DNA of 45,426 bases from DTSX01 sp964633465 (GCA_964633465.1 CAZWGB010000003.1:1-45426), one strand, 5' to 3'; shown: positions 16,800 to 25,727, counted from the stretch's first letter. Program-made: numbers and translations. The notes: generated by a model not told the origin, from the letters alone.

Positions 16800-17379
16800 T
16801 TTCTATACCCTCAGTTTCGCCGATTATTACAGTATTCTCATCCTCATAACGGTGTGGTGGTACTCTCAAATTAGATGGCGCAGGTACGCCAGTGTAAACA
16901 CGGCCAGATAAATCAAATTTTGAACCATGACACGGGCAATAAAAACCACCTTTCCAGTCTGGACCCATGTCAGCAGGAGCTATAGCAAATTTTTCTATTG
17001 GAGCACAACCTAAATGTGTACAAATCCCCTCAACGATAAAGTAATTAGGTTTTAAAGATCGATAAACATTTTTTGCAAAAAGGGGTTGCACCGATAATTC
17101 TGACTCTGGGTCTCGAAGATCAAGGCTACTATCTTTGAGATTTTCAATCATTTCTTTTGAACGGTGTACAATCCATACTGGCTGTCCCCTCCATATCACC
17201 TTGATAATAGAGCCAGGCTCCAATTTGCTGAGATTAACTTTAACCGCGGTTGCAAGTGCCTTTGCCTTCTTGCTGGGTTGAAAGGAAGATATGAAAGGTA
17301 TCGAAGCAAATAAAACACCTATTCCACCTGTCAGAGTTGTTGAAATTGACAAAAATCTACGACGGTTTAAATTAGTCAT
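16792..17379 (-). CDS. petA: Rieske iron-sulfur subunit of the bc1 complex
   Basis: 2Fe-2S protein that takes the first electron from ubiquinol. About 195 residues from the ATG at 17379, which has AAGGGA just upstream; a TTG 24 bases earlier is possible but less likely. The N-terminus NRRRFLSI followed by a hydrophobic stretch is a twin-arginine-type signal anchor. Cluster ligands are in CTHLGCAP and CPCHGSKFD, and the conserved GVPAPSNL loop follows. First gene of petABC, with a likely promoter at 17444-17470. Confidence 0.96.
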   Translation of the reverse strand: MTNLNRRRFLSISTTLTGGIGVLFASIPFISSFQPSKKAKALATAVKVNLSKLEPGSIIKVIWRGQPVWIVHRSKEMIENLKDSSLDLRDPESELSVQPLFAKNVYRSLKPNYFIVEGICTHLGCAPIEKFAIAPADMGPDWKGGFYCPCHGSKFDLSGRVYTGVPAPSNLRVPPHRYEDENTVIIGETEGIENV

Positions 17380-17443
17380 TGTTCCCTTGTCTTTCTGATT
17401 CAATTGATTTACCCAAATTAATCATCATCTGAATTGTGAGGCG

Positions 17444-17470
17444 ATTATACACCAATTCATTAGAAATCAA
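17444..17470 (-). promoter_or_regulatory. Likely promoter of petABC
   Basis: On the minus strand a perfect -10 TATAAT (17444-17449) is preceded after 15 bases by TTGATT (17465-17470), which overlaps the murA stop codon. The spacer is shorter than the ideal 17, so only the -10 is convincing. The predicted start is about 60 bases before petA. Confidence 0.5.
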
Positions 17471-18735
17471 GTTCCTATTCGGGTAACTTTTGCTCCAAGA
17501 AGCGTCAATTTTTCTTCAATGCATTCATAACCACGATCGATATGATAAATCCTATCTATACAAGTTTCTCCGTCTGCAACCAATCCTGCTAAAACCAAAG
17601 CAGCCGAGGCCCTTAAATCTGTTGCCATAACTGGAGCCGATTGCAATCTTTTAACACCTGTTATATATGCAGTATTTCCGCTGAGACTTATATCAGCACC
17701 CATTCTTTGGAGTTCTAGTACATGCATGAATCGATTCTCAAAAATTGTTTCAACCACAATAGAGTTGCCTCTTGCAATGGTATTTAAAACCATAAATTGC
17801 GCTTGAATATCAGTTGGAATGCCCGGATATGGTTGAGTTGTAAAATCAACGGGTTTGATATTTTTTTGTTTCATATTAAGCTCAATTTTGTTCTCTTCAA
17901 CAACAATTAAAGCTCCGGTTTGATTCAATAGATCTAAAACCGACTGCAAATGTTCTGGCTGAGTTTTTTTCAACAAAACATTCCCTTTTGTAATTGCAGC
18001 TGCAACCAAAAAAGTGCCTGCCTCAATACGATCTGGGATAATAGTATGCTCAACACTATGCAGTTTATTAACTCCATCAATGATTATTTTCCTAGTCCCC
18101 AATCCTTTTATTTTAGCCCCCATTTTTATGAGAAATTCCCCCAGACTAATAACTTCGGGCTCAATTGCTGCATTCTCTAGAATTGACTGTCCTTCTGCCA
18201 AAACAGCAGCCGTCATAATATTTGCTGTCCCTGTCACAGAGATAGGATTAAAGGAAAAATGTGCGCCTTTAAGTTTTTTGGCTCTAGCGCATATATAACC
18301 TTCATTAATTTCTATATCTGCCCCCATTGCCTTTAACCCATCAAGATGAAGATTTACTGGCCTTGCCCCAATAGCGCAACCACCTGGCAAAGAAACTGAG
18401 GCCTCACCAAATCTAGCAATCAAAGGACCTAAAACTAGTATTGAAGCACGCATGGTTTTAACCAAATCATAAGGAGCTAGAAAATTTCCTACTCTGCTTG
18501 AATCTAGAATTAATTTGTTGTCGTCAGCTAATGTTATTGAGACACCCATACCAGCTATCAATCTGATCATAGTTGTGATGTCTTCTAGATGAGGAATATT
18601 TTCGAGAAAAACCCTTTCCTCAGTCATGATTGAAGCAGCAATTATAGAAAGTGCTGCATTCTTTGACCCAGAAATATGAACTTCACCTGAAAGTGAACGA
18701 CCGCCTTGAATTGTTAATTTTTTCAACGACTTCAA
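17467..18735 (-). CDS. murA: MurA, UDP-GlcNAc enolpyruvyl transferase
   Basis: Cytoplasmic enzyme for the first committed step of peptidoglycan synthesis. 422 residues, near the 419 of E. coli. The N-terminus shows ISGSKNAALSIIAAS; the fosfomycin-reactive cysteine is present in GGCAIGARPVNLHL (Cys120); the aspartate loop region TDIQAQFM and the C-terminal TDLRASAALVLAGL are intact. The best start is TTG at 18735; a nearby ATG is out of frame. Together with ibaG upstream this is a conserved gammaproteobacterial pair, though the mla genes that often precede them are absent. Confidence 0.97.
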   Translation of the reverse strand: MKSLKKLTIQGGRSLSGEVHISGSKNAALSIIAASIMTEERVFLENIPHLEDITTMIRLIAGMGVSITLADDNKLILDSSRVGNFLAPYDLVKTMRASILVLGPLIARFGEASVSLPGGCAIGARPVNLHLDGLKAMGADIEINEGYICARAKKLKGAHFSFNPISVTGTANIMTAAVLAEGQSILENAAIEPEVISLGEFLIKMGAKIKGLGTRKIIIDGVNKLHSVEHTIIPDRIEAGTFLVAAAITKGNVLLKKTQPEHLQSVLDLLNQTGALIVVEENKIELNMKQKNIKPVDFTTQPYPGIPTDIQAQFMVLNTIARGNSIVVETIFENRFMHVLELQRMGADISLSGNTAYITGVKRLQSAPVMATDLRASAALVLAGLVADGETCIDRIYHIDRGYECIEEKLTLLGAKVTRIGT

Positions 18736-18757
18736 TCCATCGTTTTTTGGTTAAATT

Positions 18758-18991
18758 TTATTCTGAATTTTCCTTAGGAGTCAGTGTGGTAAGAGATAAG
18801 GCATGGATTTCGGATTGCATTTTATCCCCCAAACAACCATAAACCATCTGATGCCTCTGAACTAAAGATTTTTCCTGAAATCCTTGAGAAATAACTATTG
18901 CTTCGAAATGAACATTATCATCACTGCTTACATTCACAACTGCATCTTCAATTGAAGCTTCAATCAAAACCTTAATGTCATCTGAGTTCAT
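18758..18991 (-). CDS. ibaG: IbaG/BolA family protein
   Basis: 77-residue BolA-fold protein. It contains VHFEAIVISQGFQEKSLVQRHQMVYGCLG-type features: the histidine of VHFEA and RHQMVY are the conserved BolA marks. BolA-like proteins bind 2Fe-2S clusters with monothiol glutaredoxins, and IbaG is linked to acid stress and envelope maintenance in E. coli and Vibrio. The position directly before murA supports IbaG over BolA proper. ATG start with AAGGA upstream. Confidence 0.9.
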   Translation of the reverse strand: MNSDDIKVLIEASIEDAVVNVSSDDNVHFEAIVISQGFQEKSLVQRHQMVYGCLGDKMQSEIHALSLTTLTPKENSE

Positions 18992-19064
18992 TGTATTTCC
19001 TTAATTATATTTTACGATAAACTATTTATAAGTGGAAAAAATGAATATTGATGCATTTGATTAA

Positions 19065-19093
19065 TTGACTAAGTTGTTTTAGTGGAGAATGAT
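19065..19093 (+). promoter_or_regulatory. Likely promoter of the kdsD-lptB operon
   Basis: TTGACT (-35, 19065-19070) and AATGAT (-10, 19088-19093) are exactly 17 bases apart. The predicted transcript starts near 19100, about 37 bases before kdsD. It lies in the 145-base divergent region between ibaG and kdsD; I found no equally good promoter for the ibaG side. Confidence 0.5.
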
Positions 19094-19136
19094 GTTGCTA
19101 ATTAAGGCTTTAATTTTAAAAAACTAAACGATTGAA

Positions 19137-20117
19137 TTGACAGAAAAAGAAGAAAAATTTGATTTCAAAAGTATTGGAAAAAAGGTTTTAGATATTGAAT
19201 CTATCGCAATAGCTAAACTCAAAGACCAATTAGATAATAACTTTGATATTGCATGCCAACTATGTTTGGATTGCACTGGAAAAATTATAGTCATGGGTAT
19301 AGGGAAATCTGGGCACATTGCAGATAAGTTGGCTGCAACCTTAGCAAGTACAGGCACACCTTCATTTTTCGTCCATCCTGGAGAGGCAAGTCATGGAGAC
19401 TTAGGGATGATATCAAAAAGTGATGTTGTAATGGCTTTATCAAATTCTGGGAAAACAGAAGAAATAGTTAATTTGCTTCCAACACTCAAAAACATGGGTA
19501 TAAAAATTATTGCTATGACCGGGGATGAGAATTCTATAATTGCCACAACCTCGGATGTACACGTTGATGTTGGAGTTGAAGAAGAAGCTTGTCCTATGAA
19601 TTTATCTCCCACAGCAAGTACTACAGCAGCGCTAGCGATGGGTGATGCAATTGCAGTAGCACTGGTTGAAAAGAGAGGCTTTTCAGCTGAAGATTTTGCG
19701 AAATCTCATCCAGGTGGCTCAATTGGCAAAAAATTACTGCTTCTTGTTCAAGATATTATGCATGTCAAAGAACTGATTCCTGTTGTTCTTCAAGATGATA
19801 AATTGGCACGAGGTCTCATAGAAATGTCAGAAAAAGCATTGGGTATGACTGCCATAATCAACAAAAAGGAGGAATTGGTTGGTATTTTTACTGATGGTGA
19901 CTTAAGGAGAACACTTGAGGCAAATGTGGATATTCAAACCACACTAATGAGAGAGGTGATGACACAAAACTGCATCACTGTGAAACCAAACCTTCTTGCT
20001 GTCAAAGCTGTTGAAATAATTCAAGAGAATAAAATCACCTCATTGGTGGTTGTTGAAGAAAATAAAATTGTTGGCGCACTTAATATTCATGATCTTTTCC
20101 GGGCTGGAGTGATGTAA
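19137..20117 (+). CDS. kdsD: Arabinose-5-phosphate isomerase
   Basis: Converts ribulose 5-phosphate to arabinose 5-phosphate, the precursor of Kdo. 326 residues: an SIS sugar-isomerase domain (about 40-185; IVMGIGKSGHIADKLAATLAS, SNSGKTEE, LSPTASTTAALAMGDA) followed by SHPGGSIGKKLL and two CBS domains (about 205-326). No ATG is available; an in-frame TAA lies at 19125 and the first usable codon is TTG at 19137, without a clear ribosome binding site. First gene of kdsD-kdsC-lptC-lptA-lptB, an arrangement conserved in gammaproteobacteria. Confidence 0.96.
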   Translation: MTEKEEKFDFKSIGKKVLDIESIAIAKLKDQLDNNFDIACQLCLDCTGKIIVMGIGKSGHIADKLAATLASTGTPSFFVHPGEASHGDLGMISKSDVVMALSNSGKTEEIVNLLPTLKNMGIKIIAMTGDENSIIATTSDVHVDVGVEEEACPMNLSPTASTTAALAMGDAIAVALVEKRGFSAEDFAKSHPGGSIGKKLLLLVQDIMHVKELIPVVLQDDKLARGLIEMSEKALGMTAIINKKEELVGIFTDGDLRRTLEANVDIQTTLMREVMTQNCITVKPNLLAVKAVEIIQENKITSLVVVEENKIVGALNIHDLFRAGVM

Positions 20118-20642
20118 ATGAATATTTTGAACTTCTTTCCTGAAGATATAGTGGCAGTGGCAAAAGAGATAAAATTATTGGCCCTTGACGTTGATGGAGT
20201 TTTAACTGATGGGTCAATATATATTGACGCTAATGGTAATGAGTCTAAGAAATTTTATGTTCATGATGGTTATGGGATAGTTTCAATTAGAGAAAAATTT
20301 GGGATTGAGACCGTAGTTATTTCTGGCAGATCATCTGAAGCTTTGTTGTACAGATTAAAGGAACTGAATATCACTAAATATTGGGTAGGACAGACTGATA
20401 AATTGGCAGCAATTAATATAATTCTCGAAGAAGGATCTATAGCATCCCATCAAATTTTATTTGTTGGTGATGATATTCCTGATCTCAATGTAATAGAAAA
20501 TGTTGGACTATTTGTAGCTGTCAGCAACGCGCATAAAATAGTCAAAAATAAAGCTCACTATATCACTCAAAAATCAGGTGGCTGTGGAGCAGTTAGGGAA
20601 GTATGCGACTTAATAGAATATTCATATGAAAATAGAAATTAA
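20118..20642 (+). CDS. kdsC: KdsC, Kdo-8-phosphate phosphatase
   Basis: HAD-superfamily phosphatase that releases Kdo from Kdo-8-phosphate. 174 residues. HAD motif I is LALDVDGVLTDG, motif II VISGRSS, the lysine is in GQTDKLAAI and motif III VGDDIPDL. It lacks a cap domain, as KdsC enzymes do (they form tetramers). The ATG directly abuts the kdsD stop, and its own stop overlaps the lptC start. Confidence 0.96.
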   Translation: MNILNFFPEDIVAVAKEIKLLALDVDGVLTDGSIYIDANGNESKKFYVHDGYGIVSIREKFGIETVVISGRSSEALLYRLKELNITKYWVGQTDKLAAINIILEEGSIASHQILFVGDDIPDLNVIENVGLFVAVSNAHKIVKNKAHYITQKSGGCGAVREVCDLIEYSYENRN

Positions 20643-21196
20643 TGACTAAAAATATTGTAAAAATACTCCTGTTACTAGTTTTAACAGCTGGAAGCAGTTT
20701 TATGTATTTTTTTAGTAGTAAGCCTAATGACGATCCAGAAAAATTTAATCTCACTAGAGTTGAATACATTGTCAAGGATGCAAAATTATATGGCACAAAT
20801 ACAGAAGGTGAATTTTTATATAAAATTGTTGCAAAAAAAGCTCAAGCTAATAATGCCGACAGACAAATTCATTTAGACCGAGTTTCCTTAGATTACGATG
20901 GCGATCAAAATATTGATTGGAAGATTACATCTGAGAAAGGTCAACTGCTATCAAATACAAATGTGCTAGCACTTTCAGGAAATGTGACTGTACAAAGCTT
21001 ATCTAATGAAAATAATATGACAACCATTTCCACTGATTACCTTGAAATTAACCCCAATACATATACGATTGCCACCAATAGAGATGTCCTAATTGAATTG
21101 GATAACAACAAAATTGAAGCCAAAGGATTGACGGCGCAATTAAAGAACAATAGGCTGAATTTCATCTCGAATATAAATGCAAATATCCAACCTTAA
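20642..21196 (+). CDS. lptC: LptC, bitopic LPS-transport protein
   Basis: Inner-membrane-anchored periplasmic subunit that passes LPS from LptB2FG to LptA. 184 residues: one N-terminal membrane helix (about 5-25), then a beta-jellyroll region rich in short alternating strands (YIVKDAKLYGTNTEGEFLYKI, INWDITSEKG-like DWKITSEKGQLLSNTNVLALSGNV). Sequence conservation is low; fold-type pattern, length (E. coli 191) and position before lptA support the call. The ATG shares a base with the kdsC stop, and the end overlaps lptA by 20 bases. Confidence 0.92.
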   Translation: MTKNIVKILLLLVLTAGSSFMYFFSSKPNDDPEKFNLTRVEYIVKDAKLYGTNTEGEFLYKIVAKKAQANNADRQIHLDRVSLDYDGDQNIDWKITSEKGQLLSNTNVLALSGNVTVQSLSNENNMTTISTDYLEINPNTYTIATNRDVLIELDNNKIEAKGLTAQLKNNRLNFISNINANIQP

Positions 21197-21794
21197 AAGC
21201 TCCCGTTATATTTATATATTCTCATTTTGTTTTATGTGCACGCTCGTAGGACAAATACAGACTCATGCCTCAACAATCAACGATGTGAATACATTAAAAA
21301 ATTCTGTCTTAATTGATGACTCTGATCTTCATAAACAGAAGGACCTATACTTTGAACATATCTCATTAAAAAAGAACGATTTAAATATCAACTCTGATGG
21401 TGCTAGCATCACAGATTTAAACGATGAAACAACTGTCTTCACATTTTTAGGTAATGTAGAAATCATTTCAGAAATTGTGATAATAAAATGTGATAAAGCT
21501 GAACTTGAATTTAAGAATAATGAATTAAAAAATGCAAAATTCACTGGCGAGCTTTCATCTTTTCAACAATTTGATAATGAAAGAGAGTTGATTGCTTCTG
21601 GTACTGCTAAAGTTTTTGAATATGATCACATCACATATTTACTGAGAATGGAAAACAATGCTTGGGTTAACAATGGAAGCAATGAGGTTTCTGGTAATCT
21701 AATAACCTACAATTTAGTCAAGAGAAACATTATTGCTAACTCTGAAAATGGGTTACCAGTGAAGTTAATTATTGATTCGAAAACGATCAACTAA
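21177..21794 (+). CDS. lptA: LptA, periplasmic LPS-bridge protein
   Basis: Forms the beta-jellyroll bridge that carries LPS across the periplasm. 205 residues with an N-terminal signal peptide (about 1-31, a hydrophobic core YIYIFSFCFMCTLVG then THAS). The OstA-like repeats are recognisable: FTFLGNVEIISEIVIIKCDKAEL and MENNAWVNNGSNEVSGNLITYNL, the latter matching the conserved LptA strand that reads as gene product in other species. It begins inside the end of lptC and is followed after 15 bases by lptB. Confidence 0.92.
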   Translation: MQISNLKSSRYIYIFSFCFMCTLVGQIQTHASTINDVNTLKNSVLIDDSDLHKQKDLYFEHISLKKNDLNINSDGASITDLNDETTVFTFLGNVEIISEIVIIKCDKAELEFKNNELKNAKFTGELSSFQQFDNERELIASGTAKVFEYDHITYLLRMENNAWVNNGSNEVSGNLITYNLVKRNIIANSENGLPVKLIIDSKTIN

Positions 21795-21809
21795 ACTGGA
21801 AAATATAGC

Positions 21810-22535
21810 TTGAGTATTTTAATAGCAGAAGATCTAGCCAAGCAATACAACTCAAGAGAAGTTGTCAAGAGTCTTAGCATAAATGTAAAAAGCGGTGAAA
21901 TTGTAGGTTTGCTAGGACCTAATGGTGCAGGAAAAACAACGGCTTTTTACATGATTGTAGGTCTAGCATCCTGTAAACGAGGACAAATTTCGATCGATGA
22001 TAATAATTTAACCAGTCTGCCAATGCATCAAAGAGCAAAATTAGGATTGGGTTACTTGCCACAAGAAGCATCAATTTTTAGAAAACTCACTGTAGAGCAG
22101 AACATTCTTGCGGTACTTCAAATACAGCCAGATTTAAAAACTGCAGGAATCGAAGAAATACTGGAAAGTCTGTTAAATCAAATGAATATCAATGATCTTA
22201 GAAATACCCTTGGAATCAGCTTATCTGGTGGTGAGAGAAGGAGAGTCGAAATAGCCAGAACCTTAGCCACTCGACCAAAATTCATTTTATTGGATGAGCC
22301 ATTTGCTGGCGTCGATCCAATTTCAGTTTTAGACATACAAAGAATTATCAAAGATTTAGCTGAACAAGACATTGGCGTATTGATCACTGATCATAATGTT
22401 CGAGAAACATTAGGTATATGCACAAAAGGGTATGTCATTAATGAAGGGCTGGTGATTGCTTCTGGAACACCCGAGCAAATACTAGATAACAAAGAGGTTA
22501 AAAAAGTTTACTTGGGAGAAGAGTTTAGAATGTAA
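21810..22535 (+). CDS. lptB: LptB, ATPase of the LPS exporter
   Basis: ABC ATPase that powers LptFG to extract LPS from the inner membrane. 241 residues. Walker A GPNGAGKTTAFYMI, Q-loop GYLPQEASIF, signature SLSGGERRRVEIARTLA, Walker B FILLDEPFAGVDP and H-loop VLITDHNVRETL are all intact. The start is TTG at 21810 with GGAAAA upstream. lptF and lptG are not in the window. In many relatives rpoN, hpf and ptsN follow; here mgtE does. Confidence 0.97.
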   Translation: MSILIAEDLAKQYNSREVVKSLSINVKSGEIVGLLGPNGAGKTTAFYMIVGLASCKRGQISIDDNNLTSLPMHQRAKLGLGYLPQEASIFRKLTVEQNILAVLQIQPDLKTAGIEEILESLLNQMNINDLRNTLGISLSGGERRRVEIARTLATRPKFILLDEPFAGVDPISVLDIQRIIKDLAEQDIGVLITDHNVRETLGICTKGYVINEGLVIASGTPEQILDNKEVKKVYLGEEFRM

Positions 22536-22611
22536 ATAAATGCTCAATTAGCCTAGGATGAATTCTGAAATTTCATGCGTGCCCTTAAATCTTTAAGAAT
22601 TCAATTAAATA

Positions 22612-23964
22612 ATGCAGCATTCAGATAAAAAATTAGGAAAAGTAATAAGTGATCTTGAAAGAGATCAAATCGCAAGTATTGAGAAAACTTTGACTTCTCT
22701 CAACCCCTCTGAAATCGCGAGACTTCTAGAATCACTAACTCCAGGAAAAAGAAAGATCATTTGGCAATTGGTTGACCAAAATGATGAGGGTGATGTGCTC
22801 AAAGAATTGGTGGAAGATGTCAGACAAAATCTGATTGATGAAATGGATGCAACAGAACTAATTGCTGCTACACAGGACATGGAATTAGACGATTTAGCAG
22901 ACCTGTTAGTTGACTTACCAGAAACAGTTACTGAAGAAGTTATCACTGCTCTTGATCGACAAGACCAGATAAGACTGCAGTCAGTTATGTCTTATGAAGA
23001 AGACAGCGCAGGCGGGTTAACAAATCCAAACATCATCTCTGTTAGAAGAGGAATCACAATCGAAGTTTTAATCAGGTATTTAAGACGACTTAACAAACTC
23101 CCTGAACATACACATTACATCTACATAGTTAACAAAAATAATGAATACCTAGGTGCAGTAAAACTTGTTGATTTATTTATGGAAGATAAAAATAAACCAG
23201 TTGAAAACATAATGGATGAATCAGTTCAGTCAATAACTGCCAGTGAAGATGCCCAGCAAGTAGTTCTAGATTTTCAGGATCTAGATTTGATATCAACTCC
23301 AGTTACTGATGAGAACAATAAACTTTTAGGACAAATTACCATCGATGATGTTGTCGACGTGATTCAGGATCAAGCGAACAGTGAAATATTTAATATGGCG
23401 GGGCTCGATGACGAGGATGATATATTTGCCCCGGTTATTCTGAGTACGAAAAGAAGAGCTGTGTGGCTTGGTGTGAACCTAATTACAGCATTTGTTGTAG
23501 CCGCAGCCATTGGATTGTTCCAAGAAATTATTCAGAAATTCGTGATTCTAGCAGTACTGATGCCAATTGTAGCCAGCATGGGTGGAGTGGCAGGGAATCA
23601 AACTCTGATACTAGTTATTAGAGGTATAGCTATGGGAAAAATTCAACGATCAAATGCACGAAAGCTACTAATTAAAGAAAGCTCAGTCGCCCTATTGAAT
23701 GGTTTCGCTTGGTCGATTGTGGTTTCAGTTTTATCAGTCGCTTTATTTCAAACTTCCTGGCATATAGGACTCATAGTCGGTGCTGCTATGTTACTCAATA
23801 TTTTTGCCTCCGCTATTGCTGGTGTTTCTATTCCATTCCTTTTAAAAAAGATGGGAATTGACCCTGCTTTGGCTGGTGGAGTATTGATGATAACTTTGAC
23901 AGATGTGCTTGGCTTTATAACCTTCTTGGGCCTGGCCACTTTTTTTCTTTTAGGCCAAACATAA
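22612..23964 (+). CDS. mgtE: MgtE-type magnesium transporter
   Basis: Mg2+-gated Mg2+ channel of the inner membrane. 450 residues in the standard order: N-terminal helical superfamily domain (1-130; LVDLPETVTEEVI, MSYEEDSAGGLTNP), two CBS domains (about 135-255; HYIYIVNKNNEYLGAVKL, ITIDDVVDVI), a connecting helix and five membrane helices (about 285-450) with PIVASMGGVAGNQTLILVIRG and the pore-region motif DPALAGGVLMITLTDVLGF. The family usually has serine in DPALASG; here it is glycine. ATG start. The 76-base leader is too short for a magnesium riboswitch. It ends two bases before the convergent patatin gene. Confidence 0.95.
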   Translation: MQHSDKKLGKVISDLERDQIASIEKTLTSLNPSEIARLLESLTPGKRKIIWQLVDQNDEGDVLKELVEDVRQNLIDEMDATELIAATQDMELDDLADLLVDLPETVTEEVITALDRQDQIRLQSVMSYEEDSAGGLTNPNIISVRRGITIEVLIRYLRRLNKLPEHTHYIYIVNKNNEYLGAVKLVDLFMEDKNKPVENIMDESVQSITASEDAQQVVLDFQDLDLISTPVTDENNKLLGQITIDDVVDVIQDQANSEIFNMAGLDDEDDIFAPVILSTKRRAVWLGVNLITAFVVAAAIGLFQEIIQKFVILAVLMPIVASMGGVAGNQTLILVIRGIAMGKIQRSNARKLLIKESSVALLNGFAWSIVVSVLSVALFQTSWHIGLIVGAAMLLNIFASAIAGVSIPFLLKKMGIDPALAGGVLMITLTDVLGFITFLGLATFFLLGQT

Positions 23965-23966
23965 TT

Positions 23967-25115
23967 CTATCTACTCATAAATTCAGCTATCTCTTCTTTT
24001 TTCGCAATGCCGTCTCTATACCCTAAATCAATAAGTTCACTTGTATAAACTGATTCAAAAAGTAGAAAACTAAGTAGCTCTGATTTACTGTCCTTCAACA
24101 AGCCGAGGCCTTGTAATAATAACCGGATTGAAAAGGGCATATTATGATAGTGCTTCTGAGCTATTTCATTGAGATCTTCTGATGGAGAAATGACTAAATA
24201 ATCAACATATTTCATTGTTTTACTGTTGGTTTTTATTTCACTATCGCCTGAATTTTTAATGATTTGATTAATCCTATTTAGTCTTTCAATATCCGAATAG
24301 AGCCCATCTAAAAATAGTGCTTCAAGCAAATAGCCGGCTATCTTTGCAAACGAAGGGTATTGCTCTCCAGGGTTGTTGAATTGAAATCGATCATCCGTAT
24401 CCTTAGCGCTTATAATCATTAATTTTTCTGCACCAAGCCTAATGGCAGGTGATAGTGGGGTTGCCTGCCTCATTGCCCCGTCTCCAAAATATTCATCTTT
24501 AATTCGAACCGCAGGAAAAATTAATGGAAGAGCAACACTTGCCATCAAGTGATCTAAATTGATTAAAGTTTTTTTCCCTTCACGATGGGTTTTTTGCCAG
24601 TTATTTGCATTACTATTTGCTTGAAAAAAGGTACAAGACTTTCTAGACCTATAACTTGCCGAGGTTACTGCTAAAGATTCGATACTTGATGACTCAATAT
24701 TATTTTGAATATCAGGAAATTTAATTGTTTCTCTGAGAAGATCTCTTAGAGGTTGGTTATCAAGTAGAGATGTTGGATTAGGAATTAAAACACCCCCAGA
24801 AATAATGGTCAAAAACCAATGAAGACTAGTTTTGAGCATTGTTATTGGATCAGTTTTATAAACTTTATTTGAAGTAAAATTACTCCATACATCAATCAGA
24901 CTAACTATACTATGATCAAAAATATGTGCCTCTGAGGCTAGAAATGCCCCATTAATTGCTCCAGCAGATGTGCCGCTAAAAATATCAAAAGGAGATTCGG
25001 ATTTTGTTTTTGATATTTCTAAGAAGGCTTTAAGGACACCAACTTGGTATGCACCTCTCGCACCACCTCCTGGTAAAACCAAACCAACTTTTCTTTTCAC
25101 TGTTTTCTTTTTCAA
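23967..25115 (-). CDS. Patatin-like phospholipase
   Basis: Probable Ser-Asp lipid acyl hydrolase of the patatin family. 382 residues. The oxyanion loop PGGGARGAYQVGVL, nucleophile elbow GTSAGAING (Ser50) and catalytic DGA in YFGDGAMRQ are intact. N-terminal residues 1-10 are basic, with no signal peptide, so the protein is probably cytoplasmic or membrane-associated. The C-terminal third (LNEIAQKHYHNMPFSIRLLLQGLG) resembles the extended region of bacterial patatins of the DUF3336-free type. The start is TTG at 25115, with a GTG at 25100 as the alternative. Substrate unknown. Confidence 0.88.
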   Translation of the reverse strand: MKKKTVKRKVGLVLPGGGARGAYQVGVLKAFLEISKTKSESPFDIFSGTSAGAINGAFLASEAHIFDHSIVSLIDVWSNFTSNKVYKTDPITMLKTSLHWFLTIISGGVLIPNPTSLLDNQPLRDLLRETIKFPDIQNNIESSSIESLAVTSASYRSRKSCTFFQANSNANNWQKTHREGKKTLINLDHLMASVALPLIFPAVRIKDEYFGDGAMRQATPLSPAIRLGAEKLMIISAKDTDDRFQFNNPGEQYPSFAKIAGYLLEALFLDGLYSDIERLNRINQIIKNSGDSEIKTNSKTMKYVDYLVISPSEDLNEIAQKHYHNMPFSIRLLLQGLGLLKDSKSELLSFLLFESVYTSELIDLGYRDGIAKKEEIAEFMSR

Positions 25116-25130
25116 AATCTAGGATCTTAC

Positions 25131-25159
25131 TTGTAAGTGTAAGGACCTTGTTATCTAAT
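25131..25159 (+). promoter_or_regulatory. Possible promoter of the peroxiredoxin gene
   Basis: TTGTAA (-35, 25131-25136) and TCTAAT (-10, 25154-25159) are 17 bases apart, in the 84-base divergent region between the patatin and peroxiredoxin genes. The predicted start is near 25166. A GGAG lies before the ATG at 25200. Confidence 0.4.
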
Positions 25160-25199
25160 GTAATACCATTTTAAATGTTTTTGTAATGGAGCACTCTAT

Positions 25200-25727
25200 A
25201 TGAATAAGAAAAATATTATCTCAATTGCTTCAATTCTATGCTTGTTTTTGATTACTGGCATATCAATTGGAGAAGTCAATACTGGCCAAACTGCTCCAAA
25301 TTTCAATTTACAAGATCAAAATGGAGAATGGCACACACTTGATAATTACAAGGGGAAATGGGTTGTTTTGTTTTTTTATCCAAAAGATCAAACACCAGGT
25401 TGTACAACTGAAGCATGCAATTTCAGAGACAATATTTTTGAATTCGACAAACTCAATGCTCAGATACTCGGCGTAAGTCTAGATGATGTGGAATCTCATC
25501 AAGCATTCAGTGAAAAATACAGCCTTCCATACCCTATACTAGCCGACGTAAATAAGGAATGTGCAACAGAATATGGTGTTTTAGGAAAATTCATGATGAT
25601 GACCATTGCCAAACGCGAATCTTTTCTCATAAATCCGGAAGGATCAATTGTTAAACATTATAAAAAAGTAAACCCAGATACTCATACCAAAGAAGTAATA
25701 GGTGATTTAAAGGAATTAACTAGATGA
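25200..25727 (+). CDS. bcp: Peroxiredoxin, BCP/PrxQ type, with signal peptide
   Basis: Thiol peroxidase that reduces peroxides. 175 residues; the catalytic core starts at GQTAPNFNLQDQNG and contains FFYPKDQTPGCTTEACNFRD, with peroxidatic Cys68 and resolving Cys73 five residues later, the alpha-PrxQ pattern. Residues 1-23 are a hydrophobic signal peptide, whereas E. coli Bcp is cytoplasmic, so this enzyme is probably periplasmic or a membrane-anchored form. ATG start with GGAG upstream. Its last 12 bases overlap the end of the convergent transporter gene. Confidence 0.92.
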   Translation: MNKKNIISIASILCLFLITGISIGEVNTGQTAPNFNLQDQNGEWHTLDNYKGKWVVLFFYPKDQTPGCTTEACNFRDNIFEFDKLNAQILGVSLDDVESHQAFSEKYSLPYPILADVNKECATEYGVLGKFMMMTIAKRESFLINPEGSIVKHYKKVNPDTHTKEVIGDLKELTR

